NCBI RefSeq assembly: GCF_029265695.1 | Contig: NZ_JAJUHW010000002.1 | Coordinates: 1 to 64,000 of the forward strand | DNA: 64,000 nucleotides | Reading direction: 5' to 3' | Origin: Gracilinema caldarium | GTDB lineage: Bacteria; Spirochaetota; Spirochaetia; Treponematales; Breznakiellaceae | In this document: positions 52,626-62,132 of the stretch, one piece after another | Layout: the number at the start of each line of letters is the position of its first letter | Numbering within the stretch: position 1 is the first letter of the stretch | Made by a program: the position numbers and the translations under genes | The notes under the pieces: generated by a model | What the model saw: the letters and a program-made list of their open reading frames with translations, nothing else | The model's database searches: none | What the model was told of the DNA's origin: nothing

Positions 52626-54542
52626 ATGCAACTGCATAAATACCCAATTCTAGAAAAAATAAAAGAACCAGAACAACTGCGCAGCTTAACGTACAAAGAA
52701 TTGATAGAGCTTGCAAGGGAAATTCGTCAGCTTATTGTTCGTACGGTCAGCAAAAACGGAGGTCACCTGGCAAGCAATCTTGGTATTGTCGAACTTACCC
52801 TCGCTTTGCATCGGGTTTTTAAGTCTCCGGAGGATAAAATTGTTTTTGATGTGGGCCATCAATGTTATCCCCACAAGCTCATAACCGGTCGTTATAAAGC
52901 CTTTCATACGATACGGAAAAACGGCGGCTTATCGGGTTTTCCCAAACGGTCAGAAAGTGAACATGACGCATTCGATACGGGCCATGCTTCTACTTCTATT
53001 TCCGCAGCTCTGGGTATGCTCGCAGCAGAAAACATACTCGGCAGCAAGCATCATGTTATTGCAGTCATAGGAGATGGTGCGCTTACGGGAGGACTGGCTT
53101 ACGAAGCCCTATCCCATGCAGGACACCTGCAGCTTCCGCTCATTGTCGTTCTTAACGATAACAAAATGTCGATTAGTCCTAATGTGGGAGGTCTCGCCAA
53201 GCATCTGAGCAGGCTAACCATGACCGGAAGCTATCAACGGGTTCGAAGCCGCATCGATCAGCTTATCAAAAAAATACCTCTCTTCGGCGATCGGCTATAT
53301 AACCTGGTGGTAAGAATAAAACGCAGCATCAAAGTTCTCTTTTATCCTCAGAACTTTTTTATAGAAATGGGATTTGAATATGTGGGTCCCATAGACGGTC
53401 ATAATCTCCCCATATTGGAAGATGTGTTTGATGATGTTAAACAGCTTGGAAAGCCCGTGGTTGTTCATGTCATTACCCGGAAAGGACGGGGCTACAATCA
53501 GGCTGAGCGGGATCCATCCAAATTTCATGGAATAGGCCCCTTTTCTGTGGAGGATGGTCTTGTAGAAAAGAGTTCCGGTTCCACTTTTACCGATGCCTTT
53601 GGGGATTCGGTTGCAAAACTGGCGGGGGTCCGATCCGATGTGGTGGCTATTACCGCCGCAATGGAAAAAGGCACGGGCTTAAGCCGTTTTCATGACCAGT
53701 TTCCCAATCGCTTTTTTGATGTTGGTATCGCAGAAGCCCATGCAGTTACCTTTGCTGCAGGTCTAGCGGCGCGAGGCCTCAGACCTGTTGTGGCGGTATA
53801 TTCTACCTTTATGCAGCGGTCGGTGGATTCGGTTATTCATGATGTGGCATTGCAGCAGCTCCCTGTGGTGTTTGCCCTGGACCGCTCGGGCTTTGTTCCC
53901 GACGACGGAGAGACCCATCAGGGACTATTCGATATTGCCCTGTTCCGATCAGTTCCGAACTTTGTGTTGCTGGCGCCGGCCTCAGCAAAAGAGTTGGATC
54001 TCATGCTTTCCTGGGCTGTATCTTCGGGCAAGCCCTGTATGTTAAGATATCCTAAGGATGTATGCCCGGATGAAATACCTGTCCTGTCGTCTCCGCTTAT
54101 AGAAGGCCAGGGGGTATTTCTGCGCCAGAATAGAGCCTCTATCTGTATTCTGTTTACTGGAAGTCTTTTACACCAGGTCGAAGATGCGGCTAACCGGCTT
54201 TCCATCGCTGGTTACCCCTGCGATGTATACCATCTCAGGTTCCTTAAACCTATAGACGAAGAGCATCTCCTCTCTGCTATGGAACCTTATAAAACGGTAG
54301 TAGTTGTAGAAGAGGGAGTGCAACAGGGTGGTATCGGTGAATATCTAGGGGCCCTGCTGCTTCAGAAAAAAACAAATGTACGTTTTTTAAGTATTGGCTG
54401 TCCCGACCAATTTCATCCCCAGGGAAGCAGACAAGAACTACTCACCCGCAACAGACTTGATGGAATGGGGCTGGCAGATAGAATTACCCAGTTCCTTATG
54501 CCAACTATGAAAGAAACAGAATTAAGGATAGTGGGCAAATGA
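52626..54542 (+). CDS. dxs: 1-deoxy-D-xylulose-5-phosphate synthase
   Basis: This thiamine-diphosphate enzyme makes the first precursor of the MEP isoprenoid pathway. The 638-residue protein has VGHQCYPHKLITGR, GDGALTGGLAYEALSHAG (thiamine site), DRSGFVPDDGETHQG and the C-terminal VVEEGVQQGGIGEYL. The ATG follows a possible TATTAT at 52609. It begins the run that continues through truA, and folP overlaps its end by 4 bp. Confidence 0.95.
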   Translation: MQLHKYPILEKIKEPEQLRSLTYKELIELAREIRQLIVRTVSKNGGHLASNLGIVELTLALHRVFKSPEDKIVFDVGHQCYPHKLITGRYKAFHTIRKNGGLSGFPKRSESEHDAFDTGHASTSISAALGMLAAENILGSKHHVIAVIGDGALTGGLAYEALSHAGHLQLPLIVVLNDNKMSISPNVGGLAKHLSRLTMTGSYQRVRSRIDQLIKKIPLFGDRLYNLVVRIKRSIKVLFYPQNFFIEMGFEYVGPIDGHNLPILEDVFDDVKQLGKPVVVHVITRKGRGYNQAERDPSKFHGIGPFSVEDGLVEKSSGSTFTDAFGDSVAKLAGVRSDVVAITAAMEKGTGLSRFHDQFPNRFFDVGIAEAHAVTFAAGLAARGLRPVVAVYSTFMQRSVDSVIHDVALQQLPVVFALDRSGFVPDDGETHQGLFDIALFRSVPNFVLLAPASAKELDLMLSWAVSSGKPCMLRYPKDVCPDEIPVLSSPLIEGQGVFLRQNRASICILFTGSLLHQVEDAANRLSIAGYPCDVYHLRFLKPIDEEHLLSAMEPYKTVVVVEEGVQQGGIGEYLGALLLQKKTNVRFLSIGCPDQFHPQGSRQELLTRNRLDGMGLADRITQFLMPTMKETELRIVGK

Positions 54543-55384
54543 TCTCAAATATTAAGCTTCTTAATGGCAGCCTTTTAGACCTTTCAGGGCCGCCCCTCGT
54601 GATGGCCATCGTCAATTGTAACGAAGACTCCTTTTATGCTCCGAGCCGGGCCCTAGCAGAACAGGCAGTGGAACGGGCTTTAGAGGCTGCTGCAGCAGGG
54701 GCGGCAATCATAGATTTTGGAGCCGAATCAACCAGGCCCGGCTCAGAATATGTGGATGCGGATACAGAAATCAAGCGTCTTATTCCGGTTTTGCGGCAAT
54801 TTGTAAAGCAATCTTCTGTGCCTGTTTCGGTAGATACTAGAAAGGCAGCTGTAGCCCGGGCCGCTTTGGAAGAAGGAGCCCTCATTATCAACGATATATC
54901 TGCTTTACAGGATGACAGTGAAATGGCAGCCCTCTGCGCAGCACGGGGGGCCGCAGTGGTTCTGATGCATAAAAAGGGTATTCCCGCTACCATGCAGGAC
55001 CAGCCTTATTATGATGATGTGGTGGCCGAGGTAAATACATTTTTGCGGGACGCTGCCCAAAGGGCGGAAGCTGCGGGAATTGGCATGGATAAAATTATTC
55101 TTGACCCGGGAATTGGTTTTGGAAAACGGCTCCAGGACAACCTAGATTTGCTTGCTCATCTTGCGGAAATCGGAGACGGCATGTATCCTTTGCTCGTAGG
55201 AGTTTCAAGAAAGTCTTTTATTGGAGCTATTACCGGCAGGGCGCCGGAAGAGCGTCTTGCGGGGACTCTGGCAGCCCATGCAGCAGCTTATTATCGGGGT
55301 GCAAAAATTTTGAGAGTTCATGACGTCAAAGAAACCGTTGATTTTATCAAAGTATTAAAAGCCATAGATCAAAGTAAAGGATAG
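54539..55384 (+). CDS. folP: Dihydropteroate synthase
   Basis: The folate-pathway enzyme (the sulfonamide target) joins the pterin and p-aminobenzoate. The 281-residue protein has VMAIVNCNEDSFY, IDFGAESTRPGSEYVD, VSVDTRKAAVARAAL, VLMHKKGIPATMQ and LDPGIGFGKRLQDN, all in normal order. The first motif reads NCNEDSF rather than the more common NxTPDSF. It overlaps dxs by 4 bp, and the cdaA start is 5 bp after its stop. Confidence 0.93.
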   Translation: MISNIKLLNGSLLDLSGPPLVMAIVNCNEDSFYAPSRALAEQAVERALEAAAAGAAIIDFGAESTRPGSEYVDADTEIKRLIPVLRQFVKQSSVPVSVDTRKAAVARAALEEGALIINDISALQDDSEMAALCAARGAAVVLMHKKGIPATMQDQPYYDDVVAEVNTFLRDAAQRAEAAGIGMDKIILDPGIGFGKRLQDNLDLLAHLAEIGDGMYPLLVGVSRKSFIGAITGRAPEERLAGTLAAHAAAYYRGAKILRVHDVKETVDFIKVLKAIDQSKG

Positions 55385-55389
55385 TTTCA

Positions 55390-56214
55390 GTGGAATGGAT
55401 ACAGCGTCTTGTGGCCATCTACAATACCCTCCGGCCTCTCTTGGATATTATTATCCTAGCCTTTCTTGTTTATAAGGGGTATGATTTATTGGTCAAAACC
55501 CAGGCAATTCAGCTGGTAAAAGGCGCTGGGTTTTTAGTGCTGCTCTACGGTTTTGCCTATTTTTTTCGTCTAAGCACCCTCCAATGGGTATTGAATCTGC
55601 TCGCCCCTGGTCTTTTTATTGCAATTGCCATTGTTTTTCAGCCGGAGTTGCGCAAAATCATTATGCGACTTGGACAGGGTGATCTATTCCATATAAACGC
55701 AAAGCAGCGTCTCAGCCAGATTGATGCGGCGGTTACCGCAGCGGACCTGCTTTCAAAACAGAAACGGGGAGCCTTAATGGTTTTTCCCCGCAAGATTAAT
55801 ATAAAGGGCATTATCGACACGGGAACGAGGCTGAATGCTGAGTTATCCTCAAGCTTAATTGTGACCATTTTTGCCTATGATGGTCCGCTCCATGACGGGG
55901 CAATTGTGATCCAGAATGGTCATATCCTTGCAGCGGGAGTATTTCTGCCCCTTTCTGAGCAGCAGGATATCCGCAAAAGCTTTGGGACCCGTCATCGTGC
56001 GGCCCTTGGTGTTTCCGAGCAATCCGATGCGGTAGTGCTTGTTGTTTCGGAAGAAACGGGAGCAATCAGCCTAGCCTATGAAGGACGGCTTTATTATGAC
56101 TTATCCCTTTTGGAAATACTGCGAACCATGAAAAAATTATTAGAAGATGAGAATCCGCTATTAGAAGAAGGCTCTGCGGAGGAAGAAAAAAATGGCATTA
56201 TGGAAGTACGATAA
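55390..56214 (+). CDS. cdaA: Diadenylate cyclase CdaA (DAC domain)
   Basis: The enzyme makes cyclic di-AMP from two ATP. Three hydrophobic segments in the first 85 residues anchor it in the inner membrane. The DAC domain carries DGA (169-171) in YDGPLHDGAIVIQ and RHR (201-203) in FGTRHRAALG, the catalytic and ATP-binding motifs. GTG starts it. The cdaR-like gene overlaps its end by 23 bp, as is common for the CdaA regulator. Confidence 0.95.
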   Translation: MEWIQRLVAIYNTLRPLLDIIILAFLVYKGYDLLVKTQAIQLVKGAGFLVLLYGFAYFFRLSTLQWVLNLLAPGLFIAIAIVFQPELRKIIMRLGQGDLFHINAKQRLSQIDAAVTAADLLSKQKRGALMVFPRKINIKGIIDTGTRLNAELSSSLIVTIFAYDGPLHDGAIVIQNGHILAAGVFLPLSEQQDIRKSFGTRHRAALGVSEQSDAVVLVVSEETGAISLAYEGRLYYDLSLLEILRTMKKLLEDENPLLEEGSAEEEKNGIMEVR

Positions 56215-57157
56215 ACTTTTGGACCGGCTAACCGCAAATTGGCCTGCCAAAGTCCTTTCTCTTGCCATAGCAATCCTGCTTTCTCTGTTTCATAAAATCA
56301 GCGTTCTGGAAGAGCGTTATTTTTCTGTACCCCTGCAAATAGAAACTGCAGAAGGAATTTTGCCCTCAGGGCCCTACCCAAAAATGGTACGACTTTCCCT
56401 AAAAGGGGAGGCAAACTCATTGTATCCTATCCAAGAATCGGATATCGAAGCCTATGCAGATCTCTCAAAGTATACAAGTCCTGGTTTATATAGGGCTCCT
56501 ATACAGGTACGCAGGATGGGGACTGCGGTTGGTATTGCTAATCTAGAAATACAGGTAGATCCCCTTGAAGTAATGGTCCCTCTAGACCACAGTATGACAA
56601 AGGTTGTTCCTGTTACTCCCAGTTTTCGCGGTTATCTTGAAAGCGGATACGAATTGAGCAGTTATACTCTGGATCCGAACCAGGTTCCATTGTATGGGCC
56701 AGTCAATATTGTCAGTGGAATCAACGATGTAACCACCGATTATATCGAATTAACGGGACGCAAGGAAAATTTTAGCGTAGTAACAAAAATAGTCACCAAG
56801 GACAGTTTGGTACAAATTAAAGGACCCCTTTCAGTGACTTTTTCGGCGATTATCCAGCAATCTATTGTGATTAAAACCTTTGACAGGCTGCCTATTATCA
56901 TTTCAGGCCTAAAGAACGGACTACTTGCTCGGCCGCAAATTAATTACGGGACAGTCAAATTGCAAGGCAGCCAGATCGATCTCGATTCATACACCCCCGA
57001 TTCTTCGCTGCTTTCAGTTGATTGTTCGGATATAGACAGGGAAGGGACCTATTTCTTACCACTGGTGGTAACGGCTCCTAAAAACTTCATAGTGCTGAGA
57101 TATGAGCCCCTTGAAATACCTATCGAAGTTATAAAACTCACAGGTGGTGAACAGTGA
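56192..57157 (+). CDS. cdaR: YbbR-domain protein (CdaR-like regulator)
   Basis: The 321-residue protein has an N-terminal transmembrane helix (about 18-35, PAKVLSLAIAILLSLF) and then three or four YbbR-type beta domains outside the membrane (for example LPIIISGLKNGLLARPQINY). CdaR proteins bind and control CdaA. Its start lies inside cdaA, so the two are co-translated. The gene name is by context and pattern. Confidence 0.82.
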   Translation: MALWKYDKLLDRLTANWPAKVLSLAIAILLSLFHKISVLEERYFSVPLQIETAEGILPSGPYPKMVRLSLKGEANSLYPIQESDIEAYADLSKYTSPGLYRAPIQVRRMGTAVGIANLEIQVDPLEVMVPLDHSMTKVVPVTPSFRGYLESGYELSSYTLDPNQVPLYGPVNIVSGINDVTTDYIELTGRKENFSVVTKIVTKDSLVQIKGPLSVTFSAIIQQSIVIKTFDRLPIIISGLKNGLLARPQINYGTVKLQGSQIDLDSYTPDSSLLSVDCSDIDREGTYFLPLVVTAPKNFIVLRYEPLEIPIEVIKLTGGEQ

Positions 57158-57558
57158 TTACTGGAATCGGCGTCGATGTTGTCCATGTGCATCGGCTTGA
57201 ACATTGGATAAAGGTTCCGGGACTTTTGGAACGTTTTTTCCATCCCCATGAGCTTGAAACAGCCCGATCCCGCGGTCATGGCATGGCAGTCTCCCTGGCG
57301 GCCCGTTTCGCTGCAAAGGAAGCCTTTGGCAAGGCGTTGGGGACGGGGCTAAAAAACATAGTCCTTAAGGATATCATGGTGGTTAATCGGCATAACGGGC
57401 AGCCTGAGATACAGGTTTTCGGAACCGCCTTGGCGGCCCTAAAACAAAACGGAGCCAACAAAATACATCTTTCGCTGACCCATGAGCATGATAATGCAAT
57501 TGCCATGATAGTCTTAGAACAGGTTGATGAAAAACAGGCAGGATGTTGCCATGATTGA
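57154..57558 (+). CDS. acpS: Holo-[acyl-carrier-protein] synthase
   Basis: AcpS transfers phosphopantetheine to acyl carrier protein. The 134-residue protein has ITGIGVDVVHVHRLEHWI (Asp8), RFAAKEAFGKALGTGL (catalytic Glu) and HLSLTHEHDNAIAMIV. The GTG start overlaps the cdaR stop as GTGA. The DUF2225 gene starts inside its last codons. Confidence 0.93.
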   Translation: MITGIGVDVVHVHRLEHWIKVPGLLERFFHPHELETARSRGHGMAVSLAARFAAKEAFGKALGTGLKNIVLKDIMVVNRHNGQPEIQVFGTALAALKQNGANKIHLSLTHEHDNAIAMIVLEQVDEKQAGCCHD

Positions 57559-58405
57559 TAAAGAATTAAAACTTACATTTTACGCTAAAGAAACTATTCA
57601 TTGTCCTGTCTGTGATGCCAGTTTTAGGAGAGAGGAACTTTTATCCGGCGGTGGGCGGCTTATCGCAGGAAGACTGACCGATGAGCTGCACCGGAAATAT
57701 GAACCCTCTGCTAAATATGGCGAAGTGTATCCGCTTATCTACCAGCCGACCGTCTGTCCTGCCTGTTGGTTTGCATCTACCGAATCAGATTTCTCACTTA
57801 TTCCGAACACAGGTAAAGAGCGGGCGATGATAGACCGGGACAACCGGATTGCCGATGTGCAGCGTCTATTTCCCCATGTGGACTTTACCAGCCCCCGGGA
57901 CCTTTTTTCAGGCACCGCCGCAACCTATTTGGCTCTTCGATGCTATGACCTTTACCCTAAAGAGTTTTCTCCAACTATGAAACAGGCGATTCTGGCCCTC
58001 CGCTGCGGATGGCTTTTTGACGAGCTTAATGATAAGTATGCAGGGCAGCATTATGACTGGCTCGCTCTGCTTTTCAAGAAAAAAGCCCGTTTTTTTTACC
58101 GTCAGGCAATACTCTTAGAACAGAGCGGCAAAGAACCTCTTTCGGGTATAAAAAATTTTGGCCCCGACACGGATAAAAATTATGCCTACGAGGGTGCCCT
58201 GTACTTAACTGCCCTCCTGGAATTAAAATATGGTCCCCGGGAGCCAGAATCGAACCGCATTGAAGCCCTGGGAAACGCCAAACGGACCATTGCTAAAATT
58301 TTCGGTTTAGGAAAGTCTTCCAAGGCAAAACCGGGCCCCTTGCTTGAAAAAGCCCGGGATTTATATGATGCGATTAATGCGGAATTGCATGAAACCGATG
58401 ACTGA
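57551..58405 (+). CDS. DUF2225 protein with zinc-binding Cys pairs
   Basis: The 284-residue protein begins MIDKELKLTFYAKETIHCPV. It has two CxxC pairs (CPVC and CPAC) about 55 residues apart, as in DUF2225, and then a helical, TPR-like C-terminal part (AILLEQSGKEPLSGIKNFG). The ATG at 57551 has AGGA upstream; in-frame codons to 57524 overlap acpS. Spirochaetes and firmicutes share the family, whose function is unknown. It overlaps truA at its end. Confidence 0.75.
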   Translation: MIDKELKLTFYAKETIHCPVCDASFRREELLSGGGRLIAGRLTDELHRKYEPSAKYGEVYPLIYQPTVCPACWFASTESDFSLIPNTGKERAMIDRDNRIADVQRLFPHVDFTSPRDLFSGTAATYLALRCYDLYPKEFSPTMKQAILALRCGWLFDELNDKYAGQHYDWLALLFKKKARFFYRQAILLEQSGKEPLSGIKNFGPDTDKNYAYEGALYLTALLELKYGPREPESNRIEALGNAKRTIAKIFGLGKSSKAKPGPLLEKARDLYDAINAELHETDD

Positions 58406-59150
58406 ACGAAACATCCGTCTTGTTATTGCATATGATGGGACCAATTTTTCCGGATGGCAGCGTCAAGGGCCAGATCGGTCTGTCCAGGGCGATATAGAGG
58501 CTGCTCTTGCAAAGATGCATAAACACCCGGTTACCCTCATTGGTTCCGGAAGAACCGATGCGGGAGTCCACGCTGCAGGACAGGTTGCCAATTTTAAAAC
58601 CAGTATAGCCCATATACCGGCGATACGTTTTGTGCCGGCACTCAATAGTATATTGGAGCGGGATGTGAGAATTATCCACGCAGAAGAAGCTTCCCCTGAT
58701 TTTCATGCCCGCTTCGATGCAAAGTCCCGGACATATCGATATCATATAATTTGCGGGAGGCCCGCATTGCCCCATGAACTGCGTTATGCATGGCAAATCT
58801 GGAGACAGCCGGATATAAGGGTTCTCAATGCCTATGCGAGACTTCTTTTAGGTGAAACAGACTGTTCTCTGTTTGCTAGCCCCCGGGATCCATCGCTCAG
58901 TCGGAGCAGATACATTTCCCATGCCCGCTTTATGGTAGAAGGCCGTACCCTTATATTTGAAATAACCGCCAATGCATTTTTATGGAAAATGGTACGGAGC
59001 ATAGTAGGGAGTCTTTTGTATTTTGAAGAACGGGGCTTTTCGGTAGAAGCGGTGCAACGATTATTAGATGCCAAAAATCACCGGGCTGCCGGTCCTACCG
59101 CGCCTCCTGAAGGCCTCTTCTTATGGAAGATCGATTATTACCGAACTTGA
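58398..59150 (+). CDS. truA: tRNA pseudouridine38-40 synthase TruA
   Basis: TruA makes pseudouridine at positions 38-40 of tRNA anticodon arms. The 250-residue protein has LVIAYDGTNFSGWQRQ near the start and SGRTDAGVHAAGQVANF with catalytic Asp54, and ends in an AFLWKMVRSIVGSLL segment that is family-typical. It overlaps the DUF2225 gene by 8 bp. The next promoter overlaps its stop codon. Confidence 0.95.
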   Translation: MTERNIRLVIAYDGTNFSGWQRQGPDRSVQGDIEAALAKMHKHPVTLIGSGRTDAGVHAAGQVANFKTSIAHIPAIRFVPALNSILERDVRIIHAEEASPDFHARFDAKSRTYRYHIICGRPALPHELRYAWQIWRQPDIRVLNAYARLLLGETDCSLFASPRDPSLSRSRYISHARFMVEGRTLIFEITANAFLWKMVRSIVGSLLYFEERGFSVEAVQRLLDAKNHRAAGPTAPPEGLFLWKIDYYRT

Positions 59151-59176
59151 CGAAGGCTTAAAATCTGGAGTATGAT
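59147..59176 (+). promoter_or_regulatory. Predicted promoter for the cobalamin-controlled operon
   Basis: TTGACG (59147-59152) and TATGAT (59171-59176), spaced 18 bp, overlap the truA stop and lie just upstream of the riboswitch. The start point would be near 59183. Confidence 0.6.
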
Positions 59177-59184
59177 TGCCTCGA

Positions 59185-59366
59185 TAGTGGTGCTCAAGGC
59201 TTCCGCCTCGAGCCGTAAGAGGGAAGCCGGTACAAGCCGGCGCGCCCCCAGGCACTGTAGAAGACAAGGACAACACGGGGTTCAAGATTTGAACCATCAC
59301 CACGGGGGATAGCCCCTGGAAGGGCGTGTTGAACGTTTGCAGTCTTAAGCCAGGATACCTGCCACT
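59185..59366 (+). promoter_or_regulatory. Cobalamin (B12) riboswitch
   Basis: The RNA leader has the conserved core GAGGGAAGCCGGT (59218-59230), CACTGTAG, GGAAGGGCG, and the B12-box sequence AAGCCAGGATACCTGCC (59347-59363). Spacing and order match the class I cobalamin riboswitch. A short stem (GTCC with GGAC, 59401-59418) sits just upstream of the btuF start and may hide the ribosome site; there is no U-tract, so control is probably at translation. It precedes a B12 uptake operon. Confidence 0.9.
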
Positions 59367-59429
59367 CTCCTGGGACTGTATGGTCCTGAGATTTTTCCCA
59401 GTCCTCTGGGCGTAGGACGAGTGAGTACC

Positions 59430-60308
59430 ATGAAAAAATTCCTCGCCGCTCTTCTGTCTTTGGTAATGGCCTTTGCCGTTGCCTCCTCGGTGTTTGCACA
59501 GCAAACTTTTACGGATGCCGCAGGCCGCAGTGTTACTCTGCAAAAAAGTGCTGCTCGGGTGATCAGTTTAAGCCCCGCTGTTACTGAAACCCTGTTTGCC
59601 ATTGGTGCAGACAAGGAGATCGTTGGGGTCACCGAGTTCTGCAACTATCCTGCAGCCGCGGCAACGAAAACAAAGGTGGGCGGTTTTTCAGGCGCTACCA
59701 TCAGCGTTGAACAGATTGTGGCTCTTAAGCCGGACCTGGTGGTCCTTTCTGCAACCATGCATGCCAAACTGATCCCCCTTTTGGACCAGGTTCGTATTAC
59801 ATCTTTTGCAGTGGAACCTGCTTCATTTGCCGATGTGTACCGGGATATTCAAACCCTTGGGGCTCTTACCGGCCATGACAAGGAAGCTGCTGTGGTGGTC
59901 ACCACAATGAAGAACCGCATTGCAGCGGTGCAAAAGCTGCCATCACCTAAGGTTAAGCCAAAGGTTTTCTGGGAACTCTGGCATGATCCACTCATGACCG
60001 CCGGAGGACCTACCTTTATTACTGAGGCTATTACACTGGCCGGGGGTGTTAATATTTTTGGAGACCTTAAGGAACAGTGGCCCCAGGTGAGCTTTGAGGA
60101 ATTGCTGGTCAGAAAGCCCGATTGGATTCTTTCAGGAACCGATCATGGAGACCAGATGAAACTGGATGAAATTGTAAAGCGCCCCGGCTGGTCCAATGTT
60201 GCAGCGGTTAAGAACAAAAAAATTGCCACCGTGGATTCTGATATTGTGTATCGGGGCGGCCCCCGTCTTGCCGATGCGGTAGAAGCCCTGGCTAAAATAC
60301 TGAAATAG
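59430..60308 (+). CDS. btuF: Cobalamin ABC transporter substrate-binding protein
   Basis: The 292-residue protein has an export signal (MKKFLAALLSLVMAFAVASS, cleaved near VFAQ) and the cluster A-4 binding-protein fold: RVISLSPAVTETLFAIGA near the start, QIVALKPDLVVLS, and FEELLVRKPDWIL. It captures the ligand for the permease. B12 specificity follows from the riboswitch; heme or siderophore binders are close relatives. The ATG at 59430 follows GAGTGAG; a GTG at 59421 is in frame. Confidence 0.88.
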   Translation: MKKFLAALLSLVMAFAVASSVFAQQTFTDAAGRSVTLQKSAARVISLSPAVTETLFAIGADKEIVGVTEFCNYPAAAATKTKVGGFSGATISVEQIVALKPDLVVLSATMHAKLIPLLDQVRITSFAVEPASFADVYRDIQTLGALTGHDKEAAVVVTTMKNRIAAVQKLPSPKVKPKVFWELWHDPLMTAGGPTFITEAITLAGGVNIFGDLKEQWPQVSFEELLVRKPDWILSGTDHGDQMKLDEIVKRPGWSNVAAVKNKKIATVDSDIVYRGGPRLADAVEALAKILK

Positions 60309-60310
60309 TT

Positions 60311-61330
60311 ATGCCCCGCAGGCGGTATCTTTCCATCATCTTTTTATTGCTCATCCTTTTGATCTTTACCGCCCTCTATGGGATTGCCGCCGGCTCGGTG
60401 GCAATCCCGGTTTCTGATGTCTTTACTGCCATAATGGGTTTCTTTGCTCCGGTTAAGGAAGATACGAGCTACACCATATTGTTCAGCCTGCGGCTTCCCC
60501 GGGTCTTGCTGGCCATGGCTGTTGGAGTCTCTCTTTCAATTGCCGGAGCGGGGTTTCAGGGTTTTTTCAGGAATCCCCTGGCCGACCCCTATGTGATCGG
60601 AGCCTCTTCTGGTGCCGCTCTGGGGGCTGCATTGGCCATTGTGCTAGCACTGCCGAATCTGGGTTTTCTGTCTTCCGTTTCGCTCTGCGCTTTTTTAGGC
60701 GCCCTTTTTACCACCTTTCTTGCCTTTTCAATATCACGTTTTGCCGGCGACCCGCCTCCAGCGGTAGCCCTGCTTCTTGCGGGGACTGCCCTGAGTGCTT
60801 TTTTTTCTGCCCTGCTTTCGTTGGTTCTTGTATTAAAAGACCGGGACATGCACCGAGTATATTACTGGCTCTTGGGCGGGCTTGGGATGACCTCATGGCC
60901 TGAGCTATTCACTGTGTTTCCTATTATGGCTGCAGGGGCTGGTATCGTGTATCTTGCTTCCCGGCCCCTCGATTTGCTTATCCAGGGTGACGATGTGGCC
61001 CAGTCTTTGGGTCTCGATGTAGGCCGTCTCCGCGTCCTTGTTGCCGCAGGGGCCTCCCTTGCCGCCGCAGCCGCCGTGGCCAGTGCCGGTATTATTGGTT
61101 TTGTTGGACTCATCGCCCCCCACGCTATGAGAATTATAGTTGGACCAAGCCATCGGCGGCTGCTTCCCGCATCTGCCCTCGGGGGCGCCCTCTTGGTACT
61201 TACTGCGGATATTATCGCGCGGACCATTGCTGTCCCCCTTGAGCTGCCCATTGGGATCATCACCTCGGTGATAGGTGCACCTTTTTTTATTTTTCTTTTG
61301 TTTAAACGGGGGCGTCATCTTGGTGCCTGA
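60311..61330 (+). CDS. btuC: Cobalamin ABC transporter permease (BtuC-like)
   Basis: The 339-residue protein has about ten hydrophobic segments in the FecCD/BtuC layout. Key parts are SLRLPRVLLAMAVGVSLSIA, GFFRNPLADPYVIGASSGAA, and GIIGFVGLIAPHAMRIIVGP near the coupling helix. It forms a dimer with the ATPase and imports the ligand. It starts 2 bp after btuF, and the ATPase gene overlaps its end. Confidence 0.9.
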   Translation: MPRRRYLSIIFLLLILLIFTALYGIAAGSVAIPVSDVFTAIMGFFAPVKEDTSYTILFSLRLPRVLLAMAVGVSLSIAGAGFQGFFRNPLADPYVIGASSGAALGAALAIVLALPNLGFLSSVSLCAFLGALFTTFLAFSISRFAGDPPPAVALLLAGTALSAFFSALLSLVLVLKDRDMHRVYYWLLGGLGMTSWPELFTVFPIMAAGAGIVYLASRPLDLLIQGDDVAQSLGLDVGRLRVLVAAGASLAAAAAVASAGIIGFVGLIAPHAMRIIVGPSHRRLLPASALGGALLVLTADIIARTIAVPLELPIGIITSVIGAPFFIFLLFKRGRHLGA

Positions 61331-62132
61331 AAAAATGCTTTCGGTTTATGATGTTATAGTTGGCTACCATGGATCGCCGGTACTCTCAGGAATTACTTTT
61401 TCCGTCTCCAAAGGAGAACTTTTTGCCCTGGTTGGCCCCAATGGTGCAGGAAAAACTACGCTGCTCAAAGCTATTGTAGGTCTTGAAAAACCCCTCTCAG
61501 GAACCATCAGGCTGGATACAAGGCTGCTCGCGGATTATTCCTCCTATGAACGGGCCTCCAAAATTGCCTATGTCGCCCAGGGCAGCGGCATTACCTGGCC
61601 CTTTACCGTCAGGGAACTCGTTTCCCAGGGACGTTTTCCCAGCAGAAAATGGTTTGGCAACGAAAGCGTTGAAGATAGACTTGCCATAGAAGAAGCATTG
61701 GAAATTACAGACCTCGTTTCATTCAAAGAACGCCTGGTGACAGAATTATCCGGGGGAGAACTGCAGCGGGTGCTCATTGCCCGCGCACTGGCTCAAAAAC
61801 CGGAATTGCTTGTGTTGGACGAACCGGTGTCCCACCTGGATATCCGCTACCAGGTCGGTGTCATGGAATTAATACAGTCTTTGGTAGCCCGGGGCATTTC
61901 AGCGCTTATCAGTCTTCACGATCTTAATCTGGCGAGCCTCTATGCACATACCGTAGGACTCATAGCTCAGGGATCCATGGTTCGCTGTGGCAAGGTCCCC
62001 GAAGTATTTACAGGTGAACTGCTTCAGAAAGCCTACAACATAGAACTGGAAGTTGGGAAGCATCCGCAAAATCCGCTTTTACCAATGATTTATTTTAAGA
62101 GCCCCCGCCGCAACGAGTTACAAGATCGCTAA
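61323..62132 (+). CDS. btuD: Cobalamin ABC transporter ATPase (BtuD-like)
   Basis: The ATPase has Walker A GPNGAGKT, the signature LSGGELQRVLIARALA, Walker B LLVLDEPVSHLD and the switch His in ISLHDLNLA. The N-terminus is not certain: GTG at 61323 or ATG at 61335; both fit. It ends in a 38-bp convergent overlap with the dat gene. It completes a three-gene uptake system with btuF and btuC under the riboswitch. Confidence 0.92.
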   Translation: MPEKMLSVYDVIVGYHGSPVLSGITFSVSKGELFALVGPNGAGKTTLLKAIVGLEKPLSGTIRLDTRLLADYSSYERASKIAYVAQGSGITWPFTVRELVSQGRFPSRKWFGNESVEDRLAIEEALEITDLVSFKERLVTELSGGELQRVLIARALAQKPELLVLDEPVSHLDIRYQVGVMELIQSLVARGISALISLHDLNLASLYAHTVGLIAQGSMVRCGKVPEVFTGELLQKAYNIELEVGKHPQNPLLPMIYFKSPRRNELQDR

